Part shown: positions 6,213 to 12,118 of the stretch, piece after piece
Position numbering within the stretch: position 1 is the first letter of the stretch
Layout: the number at the start of each line of letters is the position of its first letter
Assembly (NCBI GenBank): GCA_030615705.1
Contig: JAUWYT010000016.1
Span: forward strand, 1 to 12,118
DNA from: Chloroflexota bacterium
GTDB lineage: Bacteria; Chloroflexota; Anaerolineae; VGOG01
Length of the DNA stretch: 12,118 bases
Reading direction: 5' to 3'
Notes under the pieces: model-generated
What the model saw: the letters and a program-made list of their open reading frames with translations, nothing else
Told to the model about the DNA's origin: nothing
The model's database searches: none
Program-made: the position numbers and the translations under genes

Positions 6213-6394
6213 CCCTCCTGCTCTTTTGCCCAAGCCAGGACAGCTTCCTTGGGAGTCATGCCCGCCAGCCACGGTATCACTATGTCGGCTGCTTCCCAAA
6301 GGATCACATGGATCTTGTCAAAGTCCTCGTCCTTTGGGCGCTCCAACAGCTTTGGGTCATCGCCTCTGATCTCTATAACGCTACAAACCCTCAT
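6209..6394 (-). CDS. Hypothetical 61-residue protein
   Basis: I do not recognise this small acidic protein. ATG 6394 has a very strong SD (GGAGGTGA, five-base spacer) and overlaps the stop of the preceding gene as ATGA; its own stop overlaps the next start in the same way. It has a short N-terminal strand (RVCSVIEIRG) and two helices (FDKIHVILWEAADIVIPWL and TPKEAVLAWAKEQEG). Being chained by overlaps on both sides is the best evidence that it is real. Confidence 0.7.
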   Translation of the reverse strand: MRVCSVIEIRGDDPKLLERPKDEDFDKIHVILWEAADIVIPWLAGMTPKEAVLAWAKEQEG

Positions 6395-6567
6395 GTAATC
6401 ACCTCCGCCTCGTGTTGAGCTTGCTGTTCGACAGGCAACGGAATGCCCAACTTATCCACACGACCTACATGAATCCACGCCCACCGAGTAGGACTAAACG
6501 GAGTATCGTCCTCGACCACCATTACCTCCACGATAGGCTCACCACACTCTTTGCAATCGGCTCTCAT
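6391..6567 (-). CDS. Small zinc-binding protein
   Basis: This 58-residue protein starts at ATG 6567, with GAGGAG nine bases upstream. A GTG at 6594 would overlap the previous stop as GTGA but has no SD; it would add nine residues. The N-terminus carries CKECG (cysteines 5 and 8), and histidines 33 (WIHVG) and 52 (QHEAE) could complete a zinc site. This C-x2-C-G-x-P-I followed by a Trp-rich His segment is typical of small phage zinc fingers. It probably binds nucleic acid or protein; the target is unknown. Its stop overlaps the next gene's start. Confidence 0.65.
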   Translation of the reverse strand: MRADCKECGEPIVEVMVVEDDTPFSPTRWAWIHVGRVDKLGIPLPVEQQAQHEAEVIT

Positions 6568-6590
6568 TCTCACTCTCTCCTCTGAATCGG

Positions 6591-7265
6591 TCACTCAGCA
6601 TCAGGCCCCGGCTCTCCTGGTAATGGGAAGTTCATCACCCTCTCGATGCCGGGCAGATCGGTGTCTGTCAAGGCTTCATATAGCTCCCGCTCTCTTTCAT
6701 GTAATGCCATTCCAGCACGCGCTGCCTCAATGACGTGTTCAAGAAATGAGATGAACTCAGCAGTCTGGCGCGGCCTGTGGGTTACCGTAATTTCCCGCTT
6801 CCGGTCAGAGAGACAATCGGTCCACCTGAAAACCCCGATGTCCTCCACCCCTACATATATGTCCATCTGCTGACTTTTAACTCTACGGTATTCATCGATC
6901 AGCTCAGTTAGGTGTGAGAGGGTTTCAACTCTGGATAGCTTCGTGATCAAGATGTCCTTCTCATCACGTAAGGTACTCGCCTCAACAAGGATCGTCTCAA
7001 CTTGCTCCTTGAGCTCAGTACGTTCAGTGGCAAACGTGACCCGTAGTTCACTCAGGTCTCGTTTTGCTTCCGCAAGCTTATTCGTCCCCTTGACTACCTG
7101 CTTTTCCAGCGTCGCCTTCTGTTTGGTGAGCTTGGAGATTACTGTCCCGGCCTTTTCCAATTCCTCCTGGGCCGTTCCAGCTTCCATTGTTTCTGACAGA
7201 GTTCGTCGGCGTCGCGGTCGACCACGTCGCGGTGTAGCTTTCTCTGCGGCACTTTCCTCAGTCAT
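6591..7265 (-). CDS. AT-hook/coiled-coil protein, first gene of early operon
   Basis: This 224-residue protein starts at ATG 7265, set by GGGAGGAG five to six bases upstream. A TTG nine codons higher lies inside the operator palindrome and is rejected. Residues 11-22 (TPRRGRPRRRRT) contain an AT-hook core, RGRP flanked by arginines, which would bind the minor groove of AT-rich DNA. Residues 30-125 form a long charged coiled coil. A C-terminal domain (about 126-224) includes YVGVEDIGVFRWTDCLSDRKREITVTHRPRQTA in part and an acidic tail. It is the first gene after the promoter at 7297-7324. Its layout suggests a DNA-bridging or scaffold protein, but no enzymatic domain is visible. AT-hook assignment rests on one short motif. 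Confidence 0.75.
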   Translation of the reverse strand: MTEESAAEKATPRRGRPRRRRTLSETMEAGTAQEELEKAGTVISKLTKQKATLEKQVVKGTNKLAEAKRDLSELRVTFATERTELKEQVETILVEASTLRDEKDILITKLSRVETLSHLTELIDEYRRVKSQQMDIYVGVEDIGVFRWTDCLSDRKREITVTHRPRQTAEFISFLEHVIEAARAGMALHERERELYEALTDTDLPGIERVMNFPLPGEPGPDAE

Positions 7266-7266
7266 T

Positions 7267-7274
7267 GACACTCC
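7267..7274. promoter_or_regulatory. Possible third operator half-site
   Basis: GACACTCC on the plus strand is identical to one arm of the palindrome at 2046-2065. It lies 16 bp from the palindrome at 7283-7302 and covers part of the SD of the first early gene. A single 8-base match is expected by chance about once in three windows of this size, so this is only suggestive. Confidence 0.2.
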
Positions 7275-7282
7275 TCCCGTCA

Positions 7283-7302
7283 GATACTCCAATAAGAGTA
7301 TC
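7283..7302. promoter_or_regulatory. Palindromic operator-like site A over the -10 box
   Basis: The plus strand reads GATACTCC-AATA-AGAGTATC, an 8-4-8 inverted repeat with one mismatch. On the minus strand its first arm contains the GATACT -10 box of the promoter at 7297-7324, and the site ends 17 bp before the ATG at 7265. A protein bound here would block RNA polymerase. The near copy at 2046-2065 supports specific binding of the same regulator at both places. Confidence 0.6.
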
Positions 7303-7324
7303 TAATCCAGATATGATTTGTCAA
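7297..7324 (-). promoter_or_regulatory. Sigma70-type promoter for the early operon
   Basis: On the minus strand a perfect -35 box TTGACA (7324-7319) is followed by a 16-nt spacer and GATACT (7302-7297), four of six bases to TATAAT. Transcription would start near 7290, about 25 nt before the ATG at 7265. It sits directly below the terminator at 7364-7400, a standard arrangement between two operons. Confidence 0.65.
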
Positions 7325-7363
7325 CCACCGAAGCAGCCACATTTCGGGAGTTCCCTATAACAA

Positions 7364-7400
7364 AGTACCCCCGCCTTCTGCCACTAAAGGCGGGGGTACT
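7364..7400 (-). terminator. Perfect 14-bp hairpin terminator
   Basis: The arm AGTACCCCCGCCTT (7364-7377) is exactly complementary to 7387-7400, with a nine-base loop. Read on the minus strand, the GC-rich stem is followed by TTGTTATAG, a modest T-rich tail; the plus strand has no T tract. It therefore suits termination of the late operon that ends with the activase, just before the early promoter. The stem is unusually long, so it could also be a small mobile or REP-like palindrome. Confidence 0.65.
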
Positions 7401-7418
7401 GGTAGGTTTGAAACAGAC

Positions 7419-7449
7419 GTGCCCCACCTGGCTGGAACAAGTAGGGCAC
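7419..7449. repeat. Imperfect inverted repeat
   Basis: GTGCCCCAC (7419-7427) pairs with GTAGGGCAC (7441-7449) with one mismatch in nine and a 13-base loop. It stands 18 bp from the perfect hairpin at 7364-7400. It may be a second structured element of the same 3' end, or a protein-binding site. Confidence 0.4.
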
Positions 7450-7579
7450 ACCCGATTTAGGGTGGCAGGCTGGAGAGGACACCACTCTCGCACTGATTTC
7501 TCGAGTCCCCAGCCTCACGACCTGAGTGCATAGAATACCACAATCTGGGCCATGGGGTAAAGGGCCAGAGACCCATCAC

Positions 7580-9655
7580 TCACTGGTTTATCCCTTCCTT
7601 CCCTACCAGTGCCTCCCACTTCCCGCAGCGGCTCCCGAAGGCCGCCGCCACCTCTCTCTCCCTCAGCAATAATGCCACATCGCACTGGTTAGCGCAGCCG
7701 TCGCACTGGACACCCTTGGTGGAAAACTCGAAATCTGTGACTGTGCTTAGCTCCCACATTCCTATGGGGTTGCTGGCCACGGCCATCATTGCCGCCCCGA
7801 TGGCCCCCGTCGTCTCGTGGTGAGGGGGGACGACGATTGGGACACCCAGGGCCCGCCTGAAACCCTCCACCACTGCGGCGTTGCCCGCCACCCCACCGGT
7901 GAACACCACCGGCTCCTCCAGGTGCCGGTTTCGGGCGACGTTGTTCAGATAGTTGCGCGGGAGGGCGAAGCAGAGGCCTCGGATGAGTGCGGGGACGCCG
8001 TGGCCCTGCTGCTGCTTTGACACCACGTCGGACTCGGCGAACACCCCGCAGCGGCCCGCGATCCGGATCTCCTCTTCACAGGCTAGGGCCGTGGGCCCCA
8101 TCTCCTCTATGGAAAGACCGAATTCCCTCGAGGCACCCGCCAAGAAGCTCCCGGTCCCAGCGCTACAGATGGTGTTCATGTTATACCAGACGGGGACGCC
8201 TTTTGAGTCGAGCTGTATCAGCTTCGAGTCCTGACCTCCTATCTCGACAATGCTCCGCGCATCCCGGACGTACTGGAGGACACCCAGGGCCTGGCAGGTG
8301 ATCTCGTCCGCCACCACCTCGGTGCCCAGCATTGCCGCCGCCAGGTGTCGGCCGGAGCCAGTGACCCCCACGGCCCTGATCCCCTGACCGTCGATCTGCC
8401 TCCTTAGGCGCTCCAGGCACAGCCCCACGGCCTTGACGGGATTCCTCGATGTCGGTAGGTAGACCTCTGCTATCACCTCTAGCTTGCTGTTCAGTACCAC
8501 AGCCTTGGTGGAGACGGAGCCCACGTCGACTCCCAGAAAGAGGCCAGAGATCCTTTCCGGCAAAACAGCCTCGGAGAGGCTTCCATGAGACCCCTCGCGG
8601 AGCTTGCGCCGGAGGTGGAGGATGTTCACCAGGGCCTCGACCCGGGTCTGGAGGTTAGCCTCGGCAAACTGTGCGTCGAAGGTCAGGTGAATGAGGGGGA
8701 TCCCGTAGTCCTCGCTCACCTGGTCCAGGAAGGCAGAGACTGTGCTCTCCGGTGCGCAGGGAAAGGGGGCAACGTGAACCACGCCGTCGAAGCCCGCCAG
8801 GGCGTAGTAGATAGACCAGACGATGCTCTCCTTTCCATGACCGCCGACGTCGTAGTAGGGCAGGTAACGCTCGGCCTCCTTGCGGGCCCGCCGCAGGAGC
8901 TCATTATCCACGTCGGATCTCTTCAGGCCGCGGAGATACGCAACTGCTCGTTCAGGGAAGATGAAAAGGTGGCGCAACATAGCACTTAACCGTTCTCGTA
9001 GTGGCCATGCGGCCCACAGGTGGCTGTAGAGAAAAGCGGTCAGCGGCAGGGCCACGTGGACATTTGCCCCAGCCTTCCTGAGCCGCTCCAGGATGCCGAG
9101 ATTGGCATCAGGATCCAGCATTGTGAAGATCTCTCCACAGACCCCTACGCATGGCCCGCCATGACTTGGATCTGCCTGGTAAGGCAGTACATGGCTCTTA
9201 TCGTATTCCTCAACGGCTCTGAAGCCCCGACGAAAGGCCTTGAAAATGACCCGTAGAGGCACACCCATTTCCCTGAGCCGCTGGACACCTCTCACCGACA
9301 TCGATATACCATACATGGGTAGGTCATAGCCCATGCGCCTGAGAACAGACCCCTGAAGGATGTGGTAGACCTTAAAGCGGCAGGACTTGCAGGTATCCCA
9401 CTGGACCAGCCCATTGATTGACCCTTCGTCGATGGCGTCCAGGTAGTTGCCAAGGTTGATCTTAGCTGGCAGGCACATATTCTCATCGAGGAGCTGCCAT
9501 CCACGGAGAACGGTGCCCTTGGTGGTCCGTGGGGAGAGCTTCAACCTGATGGGGAGTTGGTGGTCTCGGAATACCTGATTGATCGCTCTACAGACAACGT
9601 CTGTGTAGGGGCCCATGCGCGGAACGACAAAGTAGCGGTTCATCTTATCTATCAT
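7580..9655 (-). CDS. HgdB-like/COG3581 domain fused to BadF/HgdC-type ATPase
   Basis: This 691-residue protein starts at ATG 9655, which overlaps the previous stop as ATGA; the ATG at 9700 has no SD. Residues 1-345 match the COG3581/DUF2229 (HgdB-like) group: ENMCLPAKINLGN (58-70), CKSC (89-92), CVGVC (169-173), GGHGKESI (271-278), APFPCAPE (296-303), SEDYGIPLIHLTFD (314-327). Residues 372-628 are a BadF/BadG/BcrA/HgdC ATPase: GVDVGSVSTK (375-384), EIGGQDSK (471-478), ICSAGTGSF (496-504), GRCGVFAESDV (534-544), GGVAGN (587-592). Cys497 and Cys536 are 39 apart, as are the cluster ligands (Cys127, Cys166) of the known activator, so a bridging [4Fe-4S] cluster is likely. In that family ATP drives an electron into a 2-hydroxyacyl-CoA dehydratase or benzoyl-CoA reductase. 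A C-terminal CDGCANQC (651-658) plus Cys677 is an extra metal-site candidate. No dehydratase gene is adjacent; the substrate is unknown. Confidence 0.9.
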   Translation of the reverse strand: MIDKMNRYFVVPRMGPYTDVVCRAINQVFRDHQLPIRLKLSPRTTKGTVLRGWQLLDENMCLPAKINLGNYLDAIDEGSINGLVQWDTCKSCRFKVYHILQGSVLRRMGYDLPMYGISMSVRGVQRLREMGVPLRVIFKAFRRGFRAVEEYDKSHVLPYQADPSHGGPCVGVCGEIFTMLDPDANLGILERLRKAGANVHVALPLTAFLYSHLWAAWPLRERLSAMLRHLFIFPERAVAYLRGLKRSDVDNELLRRARKEAERYLPYYDVGGHGKESIVWSIYYALAGFDGVVHVAPFPCAPESTVSAFLDQVSEDYGIPLIHLTFDAQFAEANLQTRVEALVNILHLRRKLREGSHGSLSEAVLPERISGLFLGVDVGSVSTKAVVLNSKLEVIAEVYLPTSRNPVKAVGLCLERLRRQIDGQGIRAVGVTGSGRHLAAAMLGTEVVADEITCQALGVLQYVRDARSIVEIGGQDSKLIQLDSKGVPVWYNMNTICSAGTGSFLAGASREFGLSIEEMGPTALACEEEIRIAGRCGVFAESDVVSKQQQGHGVPALIRGLCFALPRNYLNNVARNRHLEEPVVFTGGVAGNAAVVEGFRRALGVPIVVPPHHETTGAIGAAMMAVASNPIGMWELSTVTDFEFSTKGVQCDGCANQCDVALLLREREVAAAFGSRCGKWEALVGKEGINQ

Positions 9656-9849
9656 CGCCACAGGAACTTGGCATAGATCGCGCCGCCAGTGCCGAAACAT
9701 AGGCTACCAATGGTTATCATAACTAGCCCGATATGAGCGTGCATCGCCAACTCCACACCAATGCCCCCAGATACAACGATTATTCCAGCTACCTCTATGA
9801 GGACTGTCGCGACCCACAGCTTTATATTCCGGGGAGGTTGTGCTCCCAT
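9652..9849 (-). CDS. Small two-helix membrane protein, holin-like
   Basis: This 65-residue protein starts at ATG 9849, with GGAGGTGG three bases upstream; a GTG four codons higher lies in front of the SD and is rejected. Two membrane helices lie at about residues 11-36 (LWVATVLIEVAGIIVVSGGI) and 39-63 (HIGLVMITIGSLCFGTGGAI), with a short N-terminus containing basic residues. Size and two-helix layout after tail genes suit a holin, but there is no endolysin nearby and no family can be named. Its stop overlaps the activase start (ATGA), so the two are co-translated; it could instead be a membrane partner of the activase. Confidence 0.65.
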   Translation of the reverse strand: MGAQPPRNIKLWVATVLIEVAGIIVVSGGIGVELAMHAHIGLVMITIGSLCFGTGGAIYAKFLWR

Positions 9850-9868
9850 TTCCACCTCCACGTGGCGC

Positions 9869-10129
9869 TCACAGCATCTGAAGGATCTGTTCGATTACGG
9901 CAGCCTCCACGTCAAACGTGAGTTCCTTCTTCGTAACCGCAGCGATTTTCAAGTCGGTGCTAAGGGCATTCGCGGTCAATGCAAGGGATGTCGATGACCT
10001 CAACTTTGTAGTTAGGTCCCGAACCTGCTCAAAGATGCCACTGACGTCGTGCTCGATGCCGTCGGCGCCCCAGACCCGGCACGTTGCCGCTCCTTCTTCA
10101 AACTCTACTAGGATCCGGTTTGTAGGCAT
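9869..10129 (-). CDS. Hypothetical 86-residue protein
   Basis: I do not recognise this protein. ATG 10129 has AGGAGG six bases upstream, and that SD contains the stop of the gene before, so translation is coupled. The N-terminal 35 residues look like beta strands (NRILVEFEEGAATCRVWGAD). The middle is helical and polar (IFEQVRDLTTKLRSSTSLAL), and the end is an amphipathic helix (FDVEAAVIEQILQML). It has no membrane segment. It lies between tail-fibre-like genes and the membrane protein, so it may be a minor virion or chaperone-like protein. Confidence 0.65.
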   Translation of the reverse strand: MPTNRILVEFEEGAATCRVWGADGIEHDVSGIFEQVRDLTTKLRSSTSLALTANALSTDLKIAAVTKKELTFDVEAAVIEQILQML

Positions 10130-10139
10130 GCGAGGCCTC

Positions 10140-10742
10140 CTAAGAGGTGGTGAAGTAGAACCTGAGCCCTATCAGGACATCGTTCAGTCTGAGCTGATCA
10201 TAATCTACAACCTGGTTCTCAAAGCGTAGGTTGTAGGTTGCATCTCCGTCCACCTCCCCCTTCACGTCGTTGTCTCCTATCAGCACATCACCTGACTCCC
10301 TGGTAGACGCCGCCACGGTCCAGAGGTTGTCCGGGAGGTTGATGGCCGCCAAGTCGTGCACGCCCCAAGTGCCGGTTGACTTCTTGACGCGGATCGCCTG
10401 GGCCCCCTGGATGGCGTTGGCACCGGTTCCCGAGGTGTTCTCGATAGCCCGGACCTTGAGTATCGCAATGACCCTGGCCAGGGACACCCCGGCTGGCAGG
10501 CCACTCACTACGACGTCCGGGAGATCCACGTCGGCGGCCTCTCCAGGGCCAAGGTCGATGACGTCGTCCGAGTCCGACCAGAAGTCCATCGAGAGGAGGT
10601 CCTTCTCCCCCTCGCTGGTTATGGCGGACTCGACCAGAGACTGGTCGGCTGGATCGCCAGGCAGGTTGTCGGTCTTGGCCTTGACGTCATCCACCACGGC
10701 CTGTATGGCCGCTATATCGGCTGCGTTGATGCCATATCCCAT
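10140..10742 (-). CDS. Tail-fibre-like structural protein
   Basis: This 200-residue protein starts at ATG 10742, two nt after the preceding stop, with only a weak SD (GCGGTAG). Residues 7-40 include AIQAVVDDVKAKTDNLPGD and PADQS, a segment very common in phage tail and fibre proteins (the 'KTDNLP-DPADQS' linker before helical or trimeric regions). The rest (about 55-200) is beta-rich, with alternating hydrophobic strands and many G, D and T residues, and it ends in VLIGLRFYFTTS. It most likely forms part of the virion's receptor-binding or baseplate-distal structure. The short length suggests a minor fibre or a fibre tip. Confidence 0.7.
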   Translation of the reverse strand: MGYGINAADIAAIQAVVDDVKAKTDNLPGDPADQSLVESAITSEGEKDLLSMDFWSDSDDVIDLGPGEAADVDLPDVVVSGLPAGVSLARVIAILKVRAIENTSGTGANAIQGAQAIRVKKSTGTWGVHDLAAINLPDNLWTVAASTRESGDVLIGDNDVKGEVDGDATYNLRFENQVVDYDQLRLNDVLIGLRFYFTTS

Positions 10743-10744
10743 AG

Positions 10745-11428
10745 CTACCGCTCAGTACCTGTAATCAAGGCATCCACGGTGACAGAGGTTCCATCCGTGG
10801 ACCTCACCTCTACGACGACAGCACTCCCCCCTGCCAGGACGTTTCCTCCTGCCCAGGGAATTCTAACAGGCGTAGAGATCTCTCTATCAGGGACATTTTG
10901 GTCTTCGCCGGCGATAGTCACCCTGTAGCGGGTCTTGGCATCATTATCTGACATCACTGAGATCTCGCCGAGGTCGCCGGTGACACCGCTTGGTATGTCC
11001 CAGCGCACGAGCACTTCCCAGTCAGTATCTGTAATCGCTCGCCGATCTATTACGAATATCGGCGAGCCAACCAGGCTTTCCTCGGCCTCGCTGGGGTAGA
11101 TGAGGTACTCACTGAGTGAGTCCGGTGCCGTGGAGAAGGCATTGACAGGAAGGACCGCCGTGGCGGTGTTGCTTGCGATGCGACGGGCCTGGCCCGCTCC
11201 CGTTCCAGCAAGGATTCGCACGTATGAGCCCCTCCACAGGTTAACGGCCCAGTCCTTAGCCGTGTCGTCCAACTGGTTGACAGTGGACGTATCATCAGCC
11301 CAGCCCCGGTCAATATCGCCCGCGCTTGGCTCCACGACTACATTCACCGGGACCGTCGCTCTTACATCGAGAGTGTAGTCGGCGGTTCCAATTCCTCTCG
11401 TTGCGATGGTGTACGGTTCGAGCCGCAA
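10745..11428 (-). CDS. Tail/virion-associated beta-rich protein
   Basis: This 227-residue protein starts at TTG 11428, with AAGGAGG nine bases upstream; no ATG lies near, and the SD supports TTG. Residues 75-91 read GTGAGQARRIASNTATA and are followed by APDSLSEYLIY. This 'G-x-G-A-G-Q-x-R-x-I' motif recurs in phage tail and structural proteins and marks a beta-strand module. The remainder is beta-rich (VRWDIPSGVTGDLGEISV, YRVTIAGEDQNV), and the C-terminus reads TVDALITGTER. It follows the coiled-coil gene by four nt and is followed by the fibre-like gene two nt later, so the three were probably co-selected as one structure. Confidence 0.65.
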   Translation of the reverse strand: MRLEPYTIATRGIGTADYTLDVRATVPVNVVVEPSAGDIDRGWADDTSTVNQLDDTAKDWAVNLWRGSYVRILAGTGAGQARRIASNTATAVLPVNAFSTAPDSLSEYLIYPSEAEESLVGSPIFVIDRRAITDTDWEVLVRWDIPSGVTGDLGEISVMSDNDAKTRYRVTIAGEDQNVPDREISTPVRIPWAGGNVLAGGSAVVVEVRSTDGTSVTVDALITGTER

Positions 11429-11432
11429 GGCC

Positions 11433-12014
11433 TTATTCCTCCTTCACGGAAACTGTAACGGTAATGGTATGTGTGAAGGCGCTGGCGTTCGCCATGTTGA
11501 CCCAGATTTCCTCATCCTTCTTCACAGGTTCATTGAATTCGTAGGTTGGAGTCGCGTCATTTAGCGCCAGGAAGCCCTCGGCTGGGCAGAACGGCCTTGT
11601 CCCATGCCAGACAGCAATATCGACCAGGGCATTGCACCCCCCCGGCCAGTGAATAGTGACCGCAGTTATGTGGCCGGTGAAGGGCGAAGGCTCGTACATT
11701 CTCACGCCGGCACCCGACGCCAGCGCTTGCTGGTAACGGATCATCTCTATTTGTTTTGTTACCACTTGTACCCCCAACCCCTCGGCTAAAGACACTAGGC
11801 CTCGAGAAAGTTCATCGAGCCTGTCAGTATTCCCGTGGAGACCACCAATAACGCTCTGGGTCAGAGCCTTGATGCTAGCTAGAGCGTCCCCGGTGGTCTT
11901 GAACTCCGCCAGCATGAGCTGGGCCAATCTTTCGATGTCAGCGACAACGGGCGGCTCCTCTTCCCTTTCCTCCTGGGAGACTCGAAATCCTACCCCGCGA
12001 TGCCTTTCCACCAT
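11433..12014 (-). CDS. Coiled-coil plus beta-domain structural protein
   Basis: This 193-residue protein starts at ATG 12014, overlapping the upstream stop (TAATG), with GGAG eight bases upstream. Residues 23-95 are helical with heptad-like spacing (IERLAQLMLAEFKTTGDALA and LDELSRGLVSLAEGLG). Residues 105-193 form a beta domain beginning MYEPSPFTGHITAVTIHWPGG, with the strand VDIAVWHGTRPF and an end THTITVTVSVKEE. A helical stem plus beta sandwich suits a trimeric fibre or adaptor protein. I cannot name a family; the structural role rests on layout and neighbours. Confidence 0.65.
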   Translation of the reverse strand: MVERHRGVGFRVSQEEREEEPPVVADIERLAQLMLAEFKTTGDALASIKALTQSVIGGLHGNTDRLDELSRGLVSLAEGLGVQVVTKQIEMIRYQQALASGAGVRMYEPSPFTGHITAVTIHWPGGCNALVDIAVWHGTRPFCPAEGFLALNDATPTYEFNEPVKKDEEIWVNMANASAFTHTITVTVSVKEE

Positions 12015-12118
12015 TAAATATCTCCAGAATCAAATATAAGGCGAAAGTCGTGAAGGTGCAAATCCCTCTGTGCAGCTATCCTGCTCCCGACCATAGCCAG
12101 AGGCTTCAACTGGGTTGC
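12014..12118 (-). CDS. C-terminal end of an unknown protein, cut by window edge
   Basis: On the minus strand the frame is open from the window edge to a TAA at 12016-12014, giving 34 visible residues (ending DLHLHDFRLIFDSGDI). The stop shares a base with the next ATG (TAATG), the usual layout of coupled genes here. Too little is visible to assign a function; the setting suggests a structural protein. Confidence 0.55.
   Translation of the reverse strand, partial: ATQLKPLAMVGSRIAAQRDLHLHDFRLIFDSGDI

Larger units (their letters stand above)
7302..7493 (-). pseudogene. Possible zinc-motif ORF or remnant
   Basis: A 63-codon frame starts with GTG at 7493 and lacks a good SD. Residues 15-33 read VCPTCSSQVGHVCFKPTST. 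The spacing C-P-T-C-x4-G-x2-C-x2-P matches a small zinc-binding motif seen in many actinobacterial and phage proteins, where a basic His/Arg tail follows; here GRRRG follows. Against it, the frame contains the whole terminator hairpin, the promoter -35 and part of the palindrome. Either it is a chance frame, or a real small gene was broken when the hairpin arrived. Its TAG abuts palindrome A just as the gene ending at 2065 abuts palindrome B. Confidence 0.25.
7266..7579. other. Operon boundary region (314 nt)
   Basis: In minus-strand order this region holds a bulged stem-loop 10 nt after the activase stop (7544-7569, TCTGGCC pairing with GGCCCAGA), an imperfect hairpin at 7419-7449, the strong terminator-like hairpin at 7364-7400, the promoter at 7324-7297, the palindrome at 7283-7302 and the SD of the first early gene. 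A weak 63-codon frame crosses it (listed separately). No tRNA-like structure was found. Confidence 0.7.

Noticed and set aside
5622..6398. 258-codon plus-strand frame
   Set aside because: It mirrors the 181-residue and 61-residue minus-strand genes, which have strong SD and overlap evidence; its translation is rich in P, H, S and L without a domain.
6500..6507. Lone GGAGTATC half-site matching the palindromes
   Set aside because: It has no partner arm at the right spacing and lies inside a coding region; one 8-base match in this window is expected by chance fairly often.
7266..7579. tRNA or attachment site near the integrase or operon boundary
   Set aside because: No cloverleaf, T-loop or repeated core sequence was recognised there; the hairpins are explained as terminator-like structures.
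1..12118. CRISPR array or insertion-sequence ends
   Set aside because: No regularly spaced short direct repeats with unique spacers, and no transposase or matching terminal inverted repeats were seen.

Overview
The window looks like part of a temperate bacterial virus or integrated provirus. Every credible gene lies on the minus strand, so the gene order is read from high to low coordinates. The evidence for a virus is a tyrosine integrase, a phage Gp37/Gp68-type (DUF5131) protein, a phage-type PP-loop (PAPS-reductase-like) protein, many very small tightly coupled genes, and a run of tail-fibre-like structural proteins. Shine-Dalgarno (SD) sequences are strong and there is a recognisable sigma70-type promoter, which argues for a bacterial host. 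The gene for a 2-hydroxyacyl-CoA dehydratase activase points to an anaerobic host. A Chloroflexota or clostridial lineage is a guess. No terminase, portal, capsid or lysin gene is visible.

Layout in transcription order. (1) 12118 to 9869: the end of a structural operon, with the tail of an unknown protein, a coiled-coil plus beta-domain protein, two tail-fibre-like proteins and a small protein. (2) 9849 to 7580: a two-helix membrane protein whose stop overlaps the start of a 691-residue protein, in which an HgdB-like/COG3581-type half is followed by a BadF/BadG/HgdC-type ATPase. This is a candidate auxiliary metabolic gene at the end of the late operon. (3) 7579 to 7266: a boundary region with a perfect 14-bp hairpin terminator, then a promoter (TTGACA, 16 nt, GATACT) whose -10 box is buried in a 20-bp palindrome. 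(4) 7265 to 1: an early-type operon of 15 closely packed genes. It starts with an AT-hook/coiled-coil protein, runs through small zinc-binding and unknown proteins, the integrase, DUF5131, membrane/zinc-ribbon proteins, the PP-loop enzyme and a possible ribbon-helix-helix protein, and ends with a repeat protein of the LVIVD type cut by the window edge.

Points of most interest: the metabolic activase coupled to viral late genes; a second copy of the palindrome at 2046-2065, suggesting a two-site operator system; a perfect 22-bp tandem duplication that appears to have fused two formerly separate, translationally coupled genes; and a beta-propeller-like protein built from exact 147-bp repeats. 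Several starts were moved inward from the longest possible frame because a good SD, or a stop/start overlap of the ATGA type, marks the true start.
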